The translations under genes were made by a program, and so were the position numbers. From a virus, in the IMG/VR virus record IMGVR_UViG_3300044704_000019, positions 1 to 44,509 of that record: 44,509 nucleotides of DNA; one strand, 5' to 3'. The first letter of the stretch is position 1, and the number at the start of each line of letters is the position of its first letter. Below the pieces are notes generated by a model. That model was not told the DNA's origin. It did no database searches and worked only from the letters and a program-made list of their open reading frames with translations. Of the stretch, positions 6,041 to 11,840 are shown one piece after another.

Positions 6041-6277
6041 TCAATGTCCGCCATTCCACACCGCTTCCTCGTCGTCGGGCTCTGGTAACAGGGACTCCAG
6101 GTGCGCGATTGCGGGCTTGGCTGCGAGGCACGCGGCGATGGCCTCACGTAGTTCCACATCGTCCTCAGGGACGTCATCCACGCTCAGGCCGTAGCCGAAC
6201 AGCATGTCGAGGATGCCGCCCTCGTAGTCGGCCTTGCTGGACAGTTCCTGACGGCTCTCGTAGCGGGGTGCGCTCAC
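6041..6277 (-). CDS. Hypothetical acidic protein
   Basis: 78 aa from GTG 6277, which has a strong CAGGAGGG site 7-8 bases upstream. Protein starts MSAPRYESRQELSSKADYEG and is acidic and helical (LFGYGLSVDDVPEDDVELREAI, PAIAHLESLLPEPDDEEAVW). The same frame stays open upstream to 6478 with no stop, so a fused 145-aa product is possible; I prefer the internal start because of its ribosome binding site and the abrupt change from Arg/Pro-rich to acidic sequence there. Followed by the 74-bp repeat scar. Confidence 0.6.
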   Translation of the reverse strand: MSAPRYESRQELSSKADYEGGILDMLFGYGLSVDDVPEDDVELREAIAACLAAKPAIAHLESLLPEPDDEEAVWNGGH

Positions 6278-6478
6278 GTCAGCCCTCCTGGGCGTTGTCA
6301 GTGATGTTGTGAGTGGCCTTGTCGGTCTGCTCTTGCGCGCAGGTCGTCGAGGCGGTAGTCGGTGGACACGCCTCAGGCGCTCGCACTCATCACACCGCTC
6401 AGGCGTGACGAGCAACCATGAGCGCGAAAGGTAGAAGTGACGGGAGCACAGCGGGCGTCCCGAGGTCGTTGTCACCAT
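6041..6478 (-). CDS. Zinc-finger ORF that reads through into the downstream gene
   Basis: The ATG at 6478 overlaps the region of the upstream stop (ATGGTGA), the usual operon junction. The first ~37 residues (MVTTTSGRPLCSRHFYLSRS... then CDECERL) carry C-x2-H and C-x2-C, a compact zinc site. After residue ~40 the sequence becomes Arg/Pro/Thr-rich and looks out of frame, and no stop occurs before the downstream gene begins at 6277. Either this is a real 145-aa fusion, or a frameshift removed the stop of a ~45-aa zinc-finger gene. Alternative frames here hold the relic at 6279-6386 and a 23-codon frame (GTG 6369 to TGA 6298). Confidence 0.4.
   Translation of the reverse strand: MVTTTSGRPLCSRHFYLSRSWLLVTPERCDECERLRRVHRLPPRRPARKSRPTRPLTTSLTTPRRADVSAPRYESRQELSSKADYEGGILDMLFGYGLSVDDVPEDDVELREAIAACLAAKPAIAHLESLLPEPDDEEAVWNGGH
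6279..6386 (-). pseudogene. Relic 3' end of a small operon gene
   Basis: In the frame one base offset from the open ORF, codons 6386-6279 read EQTDKATHNITDNAQ then EG and a stop, matching the tail QQTDKVTDKTTNNAG of the protein at 4705-5004. The TGA lies 2 bases before the next start (GTG 6277), as expected of the original operon. The corresponding N-terminus appears to be the zinc-finger frame at 6478, in a different frame. I read this as a frameshifted or recombined gene remnant. Confidence 0.4.
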
Positions 6479-6771
6479 CCAGGACAATCTGGGTCGTCCT
6501 GGATGCAGCGGTAGCCGGTGCAGCGCGCGTGGATCACGGGGCTCCTGACCTGGTCGAATACGTGCCAGCAGTTCTCGCGCTCAACGACGACGAAGCGGTC
6601 CTTGGGCAAGATCCGGTGAAGCGCCCATCCGTCGATCGGGGACACCTCGTTCCCCGTGCCGAGCGGACTTGACCGAAGAGCGGCCAAGACCTCGTCAGCC
6701 AACTGTCCGGTACGGCGATGGAGTAGGCCGTCATGGGTGCGGACCTCGACCCAGTGCTCCTGGTCGGTCAT
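6472..6771 (-). CDS. Hypothetical protein
   Basis: 99 aa starting at ATG 6771, which overlaps the previous stop (ATGA); an upstream start at 6813 would run into that gene. Sequence MTDQEHWVEVRTHDGLLHRR begins a beta-rich body (DRFVVVERENCWHVFDQV) and ends with RCTGYRCIQDDPDCPGW, three Cys that may coordinate metal. No family recognised. Coupled to both neighbours. Confidence 0.65.
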   Translation of the reverse strand: MTDQEHWVEVRTHDGLLHRRTGQLADEVLAALRSSPLGTGNEVSPIDGWALHRILPKDRFVVVERENCWHVFDQVRSPVIHARCTGYRCIQDDPDCPGW

Positions 6772-7031
6772 CGCTCCACCCGCTTGTTGTCGAGCCTTCC
6801 GAGGGCGCGGCACCGAGGACAGGCGTCGTGGTCCTCAACCCGCTCGGGGGTGCAGATGCAGAGTTGGCGTTGGATGAACTCGACGGCGAACTGCAGCGCA
6901 CACACCATGATCCACGGCTCGGCCATGTCGTCGTCGGCGGGGTTGAGCAGGTTGATGATCTCGTCTCGCAGGTACTCGTAGTCGGTCGGCTCGACCGACG
7001 CATAAGGGTGCTTTGCGCGCTCGACCGTCAC
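6768..7031 (-). CDS. Hypothetical Cys-cluster protein with MTVERAKHPY leader
   Basis: 87 aa. Starts with the same ten residues as the gene at 5583-5984, in the second copy of the 74-bp repeat. Helical middle (YEYLRDEIINLLNP, WIMVCALQFAVEFIQRQL), then CICTPERVEDHDACPRC, a CxC...CxxC zinc-binding pattern, and a basic end. The GTG start overlaps the stop of the conserved gene upstream (GTGA). No family recognised. Confidence 0.65.
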   Translation of the reverse strand: MTVERAKHPYASVEPTDYEYLRDEIINLLNPADDDMAEPWIMVCALQFAVEFIQRQLCICTPERVEDHDACPRCRALGRLDNKRVER

Positions 7032-7074
7032 GTCGTCACCTCACCCAGGAACGAGGTGCGCCGCTCGACGTCGC
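7001..7074. repeat. 74-bp direct repeat, copy 2
   Basis: Identical to 5954-6027. Here the upstream gene whose tail lies in the repeat is intact (7028-7492), so this is probably the parental copy. Confidence 0.95.
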
Positions 7075-7492
7075 TGCTCAGCTCATACACGAAGTACGGG
7101 TCGTTCCCGGGCCCGTGCAGGGGTGCCCATGGGCGGACCTCGACGCCGCGGTCATCCATGAAGCGTGTGAACTCACACGCCTCGTGGGTCTCGATCTCGA
7201 TCAGCCGGTCCAGGATCCAGCGACGCCACGACCGCTCGTTGTAGGCCGCGGCCGGGACGATGAAGTAGTGGGCCACGTGCGTCTGGCGCAGCGGGTGGTA
7301 GGCGTCCTGGGTCTGCGACCAGACCTGGAACGTCAGGCCCTCGCTACCTTGGCCCCGGTCGATGCTGCTCAGGCCGAAATGCCAGCCCAGCTTGTACCGG
7401 AGCGCACCGACAAGCCGCGCGAGGACCTCCGGGTAGGGCGCGGTCTGGATCATCGGCTCGGGCTCAACCGAAGAGCCATTGGGTGCGGTCAT
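7028..7492 (-). CDS. Conserved actinophage hypothetical protein
   Basis: 154 aa. Blocks LARLVGALRYKLGWHFGL, SIDRGQGSEGLTFQV, VAHYFIVPAAAYNERSW RRWILDRL, ETHEACEFTRF and LHGPGNDPYFVYEL are characteristic of a widespread but uncharacterised protein in actinobacterial phages. The MTAPNGSSV start belongs to the shared leader set. ATG at 7492 overlaps the upstream stop (ATGA). Its last ~15 codons are duplicated in the 74-bp repeat at 5954-6027. Confidence 0.75.
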   Translation of the reverse strand: MTAPNGSSVEPEPMIQTAPYPEVLARLVGALRYKLGWHFGLSSIDRGQGSEGLTFQVWSQTQDAYHPLRQTHVAHYFIVPAAAYNERSWRRWILDRLIEIETHEACEFTRFMDDRGVEVRPWAPLHGPGNDPYFVYELSSDVERRTSFLGEVTT

Positions 7493-7854
7493 GACCGGCT
7501 ACCAGGCCGCAAGCCCCGGGTGCGTTCAAGGATGGCGACGAGCTCGTCAGTGGGGTCAGGGCGGCCGTGCTCGCGGACCGCGCAGGTGAGGGCCAGGACT
7601 GCCAGCACGATCCCCATGCAGGCGTACGACGTCGCCGCGGTGCCCGACCTCAGGACGTCGACCTCGCTCGAGATGACTTCGACCAGCGCGAGCCACACGA
7701 AGAAGCCGGGCCTGAGCCATGCGCTCCCGCCCGTCCTTCCCCTGGTCGGGCGGGGGCGCGTGGAGCTCACTCCTTCCTCCCGGGGATGAACCGTCCGCCC
7801 CCGCGGCACATCTGCTTGGAAAACGGGGGCGGACGGAGCGCGTGGGTTCCTCAT
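7489..7854 (-). CDS. Two-span membrane protein
   Basis: 121 aa. A basic, Arg/Pro-rich N-terminus (about 45 residues) precedes two probable membrane helices (PGFFVWLALVEVISSEVDVL and YACMGIVLAVLALTCAV) and a soluble C-terminus. ATG at 7854 overlaps the preceding stop (ATGA). No family recognised; the small soluble parts suggest a partner or regulatory role at the membrane. Confidence 0.65.
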   Translation of the reverse strand: MRNPRAPSAPVFQADVPRGRTVHPREEGVSSTRPRPTRGRTGGSAWLRPGFFVWLALVEVISSEVDVLRSGTAATSYACMGIVLAVLALTCAVREHGRPDPTDELVAILERTRGLRPGSRS

Positions 7855-8408
7855 GACGCCAATTCCTCGGGTGCCAGGTGATCGAGCAGGGTGGCGTCAC
7901 CCTTGCCGGCCGAGCTCTTCCGGACCCGGATGCGTCGCGGGGGAGCGGGCGGTGCCGGGACCGGCCGGGTTGGCCGGGCAGGGACCTTGAGCCAGAAGCG
8001 GGCGATCGCGCCGGAGGGGTGTCGGACGTAGAAGTCCTCCTTGATCCGGCCCTCGTCGACGTGGGTGCGCACGTAGACGTGGGTCACGTTCCAGGCGGCC
8101 GCGATCTCGTACACCGTGATCAGTTTGACCCCCGATGGCGGGATCGGTGGCAGCTTCGGCCGCGGGGTCCGTTTCGCCGGCTTCCGCCTGGCCTTCGCCG
8201 CGGCGCCGGCCACCTTGGGAACCTTGAGCCTGGCAGCGGCCTTCGCCGGGCCGGGCGTCGTCTTGGGCTTGGCTGCCGCGCCGGCCACCTTGAGCCTGGC
8301 GATCGCCTTCGCCGGGCCAGGCTTCGACCTAGGCCTGGCCTTGGTAGGCATGGGCTTGGTCGCCTTGGCCGTGTCCGGGCTGGCCGTGCTGGTCTTGGGC
8401 TTGGTCAT
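7851..8408 (-). CDS. Histone-H1-like tail fused to a DNA-binding-type domain
   Basis: 185 aa. Residues 1-90 are Lys/Ala/Pro-rich with imperfect repeats of PGPAKA(I/A)ARLKV and AGAAAK, like histone-H1 or HU-type basic tails of actinobacteria. Residues 92-145 (KLITVYEIAAAWNVTHVYVR, THVDEGRIKEDFYVRHPSG) look like a helix-turn-helix plus wing. The C-terminus is again Pro/Arg-rich. It probably binds DNA non-specifically through the tail and specifically through the HTH; a nucleoid-associated or silencing role is inference. ATG at 8408 overlaps the upstream stop. Confidence 0.65.
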   Translation of the reverse strand: MTKPKTSTASPDTAKATKPMPTKARPRSKPGPAKAIARLKVAGAAAKPKTTPGPAKAAARLKVPKVAGAAAKARRKPAKRTPRPKLPPIPPSGVKLITVYEIAAAWNVTHVYVRTHVDEGRIKEDFYVRHPSGAIARFWLKVPARPTRPVPAPPAPPRRIRVRKSSAGKGDATLLDHLAPEELAS

Positions 8409-9379
8409 ACCGGCGGATCCGGTTGGCTCAGCTGCTGGGTCTCGACGTCCATCAGGTCTCCCTCGCTTTCAGGATGATCTACGGCTCCGACAGCGGACTC
8501 ACCGCCGGCGGATGACGAACCGGGCGGAGGCCGGCCCTCGTCGTCATGGCCGGGCGCGGAGCGCCCTTCGCTTGAGGTTTTGCGCTTGGCTGCCGCGCGA
8601 GCAGCGATCTCGTCAGCGATGGCCCTGGCAGTCGGGAGGTTCCGGTGGTTGACCTCCAGTCGCTGATCGGGCGGGGTGGCGTTGCGCATGAAGTCCGCCA
8701 CGCGTGTCAGCCCCTGGGCCTTGGCGGCGGCCTGGCGTAGCGCCCGGGGGTTGGTCCCGCACGCTCGACACGAGGCGCAGGGCTTGCCGCGGATGGCTGC
8801 CGTGGGGCACGTGGTCGCGCCGGCGGAGCCGGGGGAGGGGTTTGCAGTCGGGCGAAGCCCGGCCGCTTGGCCTGAGGGTCCCTGGCCCGGAACGGGTAAG
8901 GGCAGATGGTCTCGGAAAGACTGGGGCGCGCGCGCGTATGGGGGGGTCAATCCTGACGACTCTGAGTTGTCAGGGAGACCACTCTGAGTGGTCTCACACG
9001 AGGTCCGCACGGCGCCGCCAACGACAACCTGGTCGGCCATCTCTGCGGCTCGCTCGGCGTACGCCTCCAGCTCGCAACCGACCGGGGTCAGGACGAGCTT
9101 GTAGGCCGTGTGAGCCCGTCCCAGGCCCGATGCCACCACGAGCACCAAGCCGGTCTCCGCAAGCTCTCTGCGGGCGCGGCAGATCGACGACTCGCTCCAG
9201 CCGGTCTCGCTCATCAGGTAGCGGTCGCGGACGACGCCGAAGTTGAGGTCACCCGACTCGTCGTCCTTGCAGCAGGCCAGGAGGACTTCGTAGACGTCGC
9301 GGGCCTTCTTGGTCAGGCCTCGCGCCGCCGGCCGGTTCAGGTAGTAGCGGATCCGCGGCCGCCGCATAGGGCGGATCAT
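8405..9379 (-). CDS. Winged-helix protein, candidate replication initiator
   Basis: 324 aa from ATG 9379 (overlaps upstream stop, ATGA); the frame extends further upstream but only as a shadow of the next gene. Residues ~8-100 form a winged-helix domain (LTKKARDVYEVLLACCKD, MSETGWSESSICRARRELAE, TGLVLVV). A low-complexity linker follows, then CASCRACGTNPRALRQ, a Cys cluster, and a helical C-terminus. The domain order resembles phage and plasmid replication organisers and HTH proteins of actinophages. Given parA nearby and no other replication gene in the window, it is the best Rep candidate, but this is unproven. Confidence 0.6.
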   Translation of the reverse strand: MIRPMRRPRIRYYLNRPAARGLTKKARDVYEVLLACCKDDESGDLNFGVVRDRYLMSETGWSESSICRARRELAETGLVLVVASGLGRAHTAYKLVLTPVGCELEAYAERAAEMADQVVVGGAVRTSCETTQSGLPDNSESSGLTPPYARAPQSFRDHLPLPVPGQGPSGQAAGLRPTANPSPGSAGATTCPTAAIRGKPCASCRACGTNPRALRQAAAKAQGLTRVADFMRNATPPDQRLEVNHRNLPTARAIADEIAARAAAKRKTSSEGRSAPGHDDEGRPPPGSSSAGGESAVGAVDHPESEGDLMDVETQQLSQPDPPV

Positions 9380-9663
9380 CGGGGCACCGCGATCACGTAG
9401 CGGCTGCGGCGGTGGCCGGTGCCGGGGACAACCTCGACGAGCCCGCGGGCGCGTAGCTCGCGGCGTGCAGCCTTGAGGTGCGTGCTGCTGTAGCCGGCGC
9501 GTTCGGACAGCTGCTCGTCGCTCACTTTCACCTGGAGAATGCCGTCCCGGGAGGCGCACAGTTCCAGGAGCGTCCGGTAGACCTCGCGGACGTGCCGGGG
9601 GAGGTCTTTCACTCCCGGACGGGCTAGGAAGCGGTCCACCGCTGAGGCCCTCACGTGAGGCAC
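9376..9663 (-). CDS. Small winged-helix protein, paralogue of its neighbour
   Basis: 95 aa. The body (LPRHVREVYRTLLELCASRD, LSERAGYSSTHLKAARRELR, ARGLVEVVPGTGHRRSRYVI) aligns throughout with residues 8-110 of the adjacent 324-aa protein, so the two arose by tandem duplication. It consists of the winged helix alone and may regulate or compete with the larger protein. GTG 9663 is taken because GAGG lies just upstream; GTG 9654 is also possible. It is divergent from the gene at 9687, with a short inverted repeat between them. Confidence 0.65.
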   Translation of the reverse strand: MPHVRASAVDRFLARPGVKDLPRHVREVYRTLLELCASRDGILQVKVSDEQLSERAGYSSTHLKAARRELRARGLVEVVPGTGHRRSRYVIAVPR

Positions 9664-9679
9664 CGAACCTCGGTACGGT
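9662..9679. promoter_or_regulatory. Inverted repeat and -10-like element between divergent genes
   Basis: ACCGA and TCGGT (9662-9674) form an inverted repeat with a 3-nt centre, overlapping TACGGT (9674-9679), which matches the TAnnnT pattern of actinobacterial -10 elements. The ATG at 9687 lies 8 bases beyond, compatible with a leaderless transcript. The inverted repeat could bind one of the winged-helix proteins. No clear -35 is visible. Confidence 0.3.
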
Positions 9680-9686
9680 GCCGCCC

Positions 9687-9938
9687 ATGGAATCGCTCTT
9701 GGACGACGGCATGGGCATCTATGCCTCCGGCGCAGACGCTCTCCTCGCGGCCTGGGACGGCAGCCTTGACCGGGTGGGCCGCCGGATCGCGGAGAGTGGC
9801 AACAGCGAGTACCTCGCGCCTGGACTGGCCATGCTCGCCGCGAACCTTCTCAGTCGGTTCGGCATCACGCGCGACCAGCTGGTCACCGAGCTCAACCTCA
9901 TCGCGGCCGAAGAGGACGCCTACCAAGACCAGCCCTAG
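9687..9938 (+). CDS. Small helical protein on the opposite strand
   Basis: 83 aa, MESLLDDGMGIYASGADALL onward, mostly alpha-helical and acidic. Codon third positions are about 86% GC, above first positions, as in a true high-GC gene. There is no Shine-Dalgarno site, but TAnnnT lies 8 bases upstream, so it may be leaderless. It is the only plus-strand gene in this part. A competing minus-strand frame (9651-9977) covers the same DNA and has 4-base overlaps at both ends, so the call is not secure. Function unknown. Confidence 0.5.
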   Translation: MESLLDDGMGIYASGADALLAAWDGSLDRVGRRIAESGNSEYLAPGLAMLAANLLSRFGITRDQLVTELNLIAAEEDAYQDQP

Positions 9939-9973
9939 CCCGCGCCTCAGGTCCCGATCGACCTCGCGGGCCC

Positions 9974-10147
9974 TCATGGCCGCCCCCAGGGGAGCATGGC
10001 TGCGACGACGTACGTCGCGGCCGCCAGCACGCCGTAGCCGACCGCGGCGCGGGTGTTGCGCACGATTGCCGCGACGACGGCGGCCAGGCCCCACAGCAGC
10101 GCCAGGCGGGCCAACAGAAGCGGATCTGGAGTTCGGATGGTCCTCAC
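9974..10147 (-). CDS. 57-aa two-span membrane protein
   Basis: Starts MRTIRTPDPLLLARLALLWG and contains two hydrophobic segments (LLLARLALLWGLAAVVAAIV and YGVLAAATYVVAAML) separated by a short RNTRAAVG loop, typical of a hairpin membrane protein. GTG at 10147 overlaps the stop of the gene upstream (GTGA). Holin-like size, but it is far from the lysis genes, so another role is as likely. Confidence 0.65.
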   Translation of the reverse strand: MRTIRTPDPLLLARLALLWGLAAVVAAIVRNTRAAVGYGVLAAATYVVAAMLPWGRP

Positions 10148-10431
10148 AGCACCCTCCCCAGCCAGCCTCGGAACTCGGCCTCATGGAGGGGGCAGAACGC
10201 GGTCTCGCCGGCCATGTTCTGGCACTCGGTGAGGGTGCAGTAGTCGGGCAGTTCGTCGACGACGACGGCCACCCTGCTCCGGACGATCTGGCGCATTCCC
10301 AGCACGACCTCGTTGACCGTGACCCAGGCGTCGTCAGCAAGGTGGGGGAGCAGGTGCTCGAGTTGGCCGGCCCAGCCGCTGAGCAGCACCGACAGCGGCG
10401 TCAGGGTCGTCTCCTGGAGCGAGCCGGTCAT
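10144..10431 (-). CDS. Hypothetical protein with Cys/His motif
   Basis: 95 aa from ATG 10431 (ATGA overlap with upstream stop). Two helical stretches (TPLSVLLSGWAGQLEHLLPH, WVTVNEVVLGMRQIVRSRV) lead to a C-terminal DYCTLTECQNMAGETAFCPLH, which has the spacing of a small zinc site. No family recognised. Part of the operon that begins at 11245. Confidence 0.65.
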   Translation of the reverse strand: MTGSLQETTLTPLSVLLSGWAGQLEHLLPHLADDAWVTVNEVVLGMRQIVRSRVAVVVDELPDYCTLTECQNMAGETAFCPLHEAEFRGWLGRVL

Positions 10432-10946
10432 GACGGCAACTCGGCGTGCTCGTCGACGGTCTGGCCGGCGAAGCCGGTGTGGCCGTGCAGGTCGCACCAG
10501 CGGGTCCGCTCGCAGTCGCCGGCGGCCGCACCCCGCCATCCGCGGCAGGACCGGGTCGAGTAGACCGACCCGTACCCGCAGATCACGCACCACGGGCCGG
10601 TCTCCTCGTCGCCGTTCATCACCTCCCCGGCGTCGGTGCCCCCGGCTGCATACAGCGAGGCTCTGACAACGACCGGCAGCAGGCAGCGAGCCTGCTCGAC
10701 GGTGAGCACCCCAAGCTGCTCGATGCGGTCCGGTTCCCTGGCGAACGCCAGCACCGTCAGCTGGCTCAACAGCCGGCCGACCTGGCCCCCCTGGAACAGC
10801 ACCTGCCGGCCGCTGGTGGTCACGTGATGACGGACCAGCTCGGGGCCGCGGGTGGACGCCACGAAGACCTCGAGTTGGCCACAGCCCGGGTTGGGCACAT
10901 CGACCGCGGCATCGTCCCAACCGGGCACGCTGTAGTAGACGCTCAT
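10428..10946 (-). CDS. Hypothetical zinc-binding-type protein
   Basis: 172 aa from ATG 10946 (ATGA overlap). N-terminal half has a beta-alpha character (LEVFVASTRGPELVRHHVTT, RQVLFQGGQVGRLLSQLTVL); the C-terminus has CVICGYGSVYSTRSC and CERTRWCDLHGH, suggesting a treble-clef or similar zinc site. No family recognised; coupled to both neighbours. Confidence 0.65.
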   Translation of the reverse strand: MSVYYSVPGWDDAAVDVPNPGCGQLEVFVASTRGPELVRHHVTTSGRQVLFQGGQVGRLLSQLTVLAFAREPDRIEQLGVLTVEQARCLLPVVVRASLYAAGGTDAGEVMNGDEETGPWCVICGYGSVYSTRSCRGWRGAAAGDCERTRWCDLHGHTGFAGQTVDEHAELPS

Positions 10947-11245
10947 GACGCCACCGGCACCAGGTCGATGGGCCACAGGTCGATCGGGACGTCGACCGGG
11001 GACGGCAGCGTCAGCCAGCCTTCGAGGGTCGGCATCGGGGCGCGGTGCGCCTCGGCGTACTCCTGGGTCTCGATGAGCCGGTCCATCAGGTCGGCCGTGA
11101 CCCCGGGCAGTTCGATCAGCCGGTAGTGCATCGCGCCTGCGGAGTCGTAGCACTCGCAGCTGAGGGCTTCAGGGCAGTAGATGACGTCCTGGTCCATGAC
11201 CAGAACGGGACTGTTGAGCAGGAAGGGAACAGCGGGATTGGTCAT
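10943..11245 (-). CDS. First gene of the 11245 operon, hypothetical
   Basis: 100 aa, MTNPAVPFLLNSPVLVMDQD onward. Contains a YCPEALSCECY cluster and a helical TADLMDRLIETQEYAEAHRA. No family recognised. It is the first gene of a leftward operon (11245 to about 9974); a weak GAGAGAAG lies 9-10 bases upstream of the ATG. The long leader before it can form three hairpins and may control the operon. Confidence 0.65.
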   Translation of the reverse strand: MTNPAVPFLLNSPVLVMDQDVIYCPEALSCECYDSAGAMHYRLIELPGVTADLMDRLIETQEYAEAHRAPMPTLEGWLTLPSPVDVPIDLWPIDLVPVAS

Positions 11246-11645
11246 TCGAGGCTTCTCTCGGAATTGAGCCGAGGAAAGCCCGACACACGCGCAGAACTAA
11301 TAGACCGCGTCGCCTCATACGACGTAGTCTTGCGAGTGCCGGGGCTTCTTCCGGCAGTACGGACCTAGGGCGCCGCCTCATACGGCGCCCTTCGTCATTT
11401 CAGCGACCTGCGCTGACCTCCCCCCGGGTTCAGCTCTCTGGTTCGCCGATAATCGACAAAATGATCTTGATGCCACTTCTGCCACTCGCGTAACAGGAGC
11501 GGAGGATCAGGCGATTACCGCATTGCCGTGGAGCCTTGACGGGGACACGTTTCGCTAGACATCTCCAAGGGGTGATGTGCCTGGGAATCCAAGCAAGGTG
11601 GAACATACCGCTGAATCGTCGTGCTGTCGCTGTGTTGACTCCAGT
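11246..11645 (-). promoter_or_regulatory. 400-bp gene-free leader/promoter region
   Basis: No credible gene lies here on either strand. The proximal part (11303-11390) can form three hairpins described separately. The distal part (11400-11645) shows no clear repeat, tRNA or motif, but must contain the promoter of the leftward operon starting at 11245. I could not assign -35/-10 elements with confidence. Confidence 0.5.
11303..11390. ncRNA. Three-hairpin structured element with two identical loops
   Basis: Hairpin 1 (11303-11329): CGTCG/CGACG closes loop CCTCATA, extended by GAC/GTC. Hairpin 2 (11338-11355): GCCGG/CCGGC. Hairpin 3 (11368-11390): GGGCGCCG/CGGCGCCC closes the same loop CCTCATA. 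The 15-mers GTCGCCTCATACGAC and GCCGCCTCATACGGC differ by one compensatory pair, T-A to C-G, which argues for selection on structure. On the minus strand the loops read TATGAGG and lie in the leader of the 11245 operon. On the plus strand hairpin 3 is followed by TTCGTCATTT, so it could instead be a terminator. Confidence 0.5.
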
Positions 11646-11840
11646 TCACGTACCTCCCGGCGTGTCGGAATAGGCCGTGATGTCGACGGCGACCCGGCCG
11701 TCCTCGGACTCCCAGCGCTTCTCGACGACCGCGCCGAGACTCGCCACGGTGTGCATCAGGTCTTCGACCTTGATGTCCCAGAGCGTCTCGCTCTCGCCGT
11801 CGATGGTGAGACGAACGGTCAGGGTTGTCACCACAGCCAT
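11646..11840 (-). CDS. Small hypothetical beta-alpha-beta protein
   Basis: 64 aa. ATG 11840 is preferred to GTG 11843 because GGAGG lies 5 bases upstream. Sequence AVVTTLTVRLTIDGESETLW then a helix and VAVDITAYSDTPGG suggests a compact beta-alpha-beta fold. It overlaps the stop of the upstream gene by one base. No family recognised. Confidence 0.65.
   Translation of the reverse strand: MAVVTTLTVRLTIDGESETLWDIKVEDLMHTVASLGAVVEKRWESEDGRVAVDITAYSDTPGGT

Noticed and set aside
8405-9718. A 437-aa version of the winged-helix gene
   Set aside because: The extra N-terminus is the shadow of the neighbouring gene; ATG 9379 has the ATGA junction and starts the conserved domain.
9651-9977. Minus-strand 108-aa frame (MRAREVDRDLRRGLG...)
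   Set aside because: Not annotated as a gene: third-position GC (about 74%) is below its first-position GC, and the protein looks non-native. The overlaps at both ends keep it open, so it is listed as a finding.
11401-11645. A tRNA or other known RNA in the gene-free region
   Set aside because: No acceptor/T-arm pairing or T-loop consensus was found; GGTTCG at 11440 lacks the surrounding structure.
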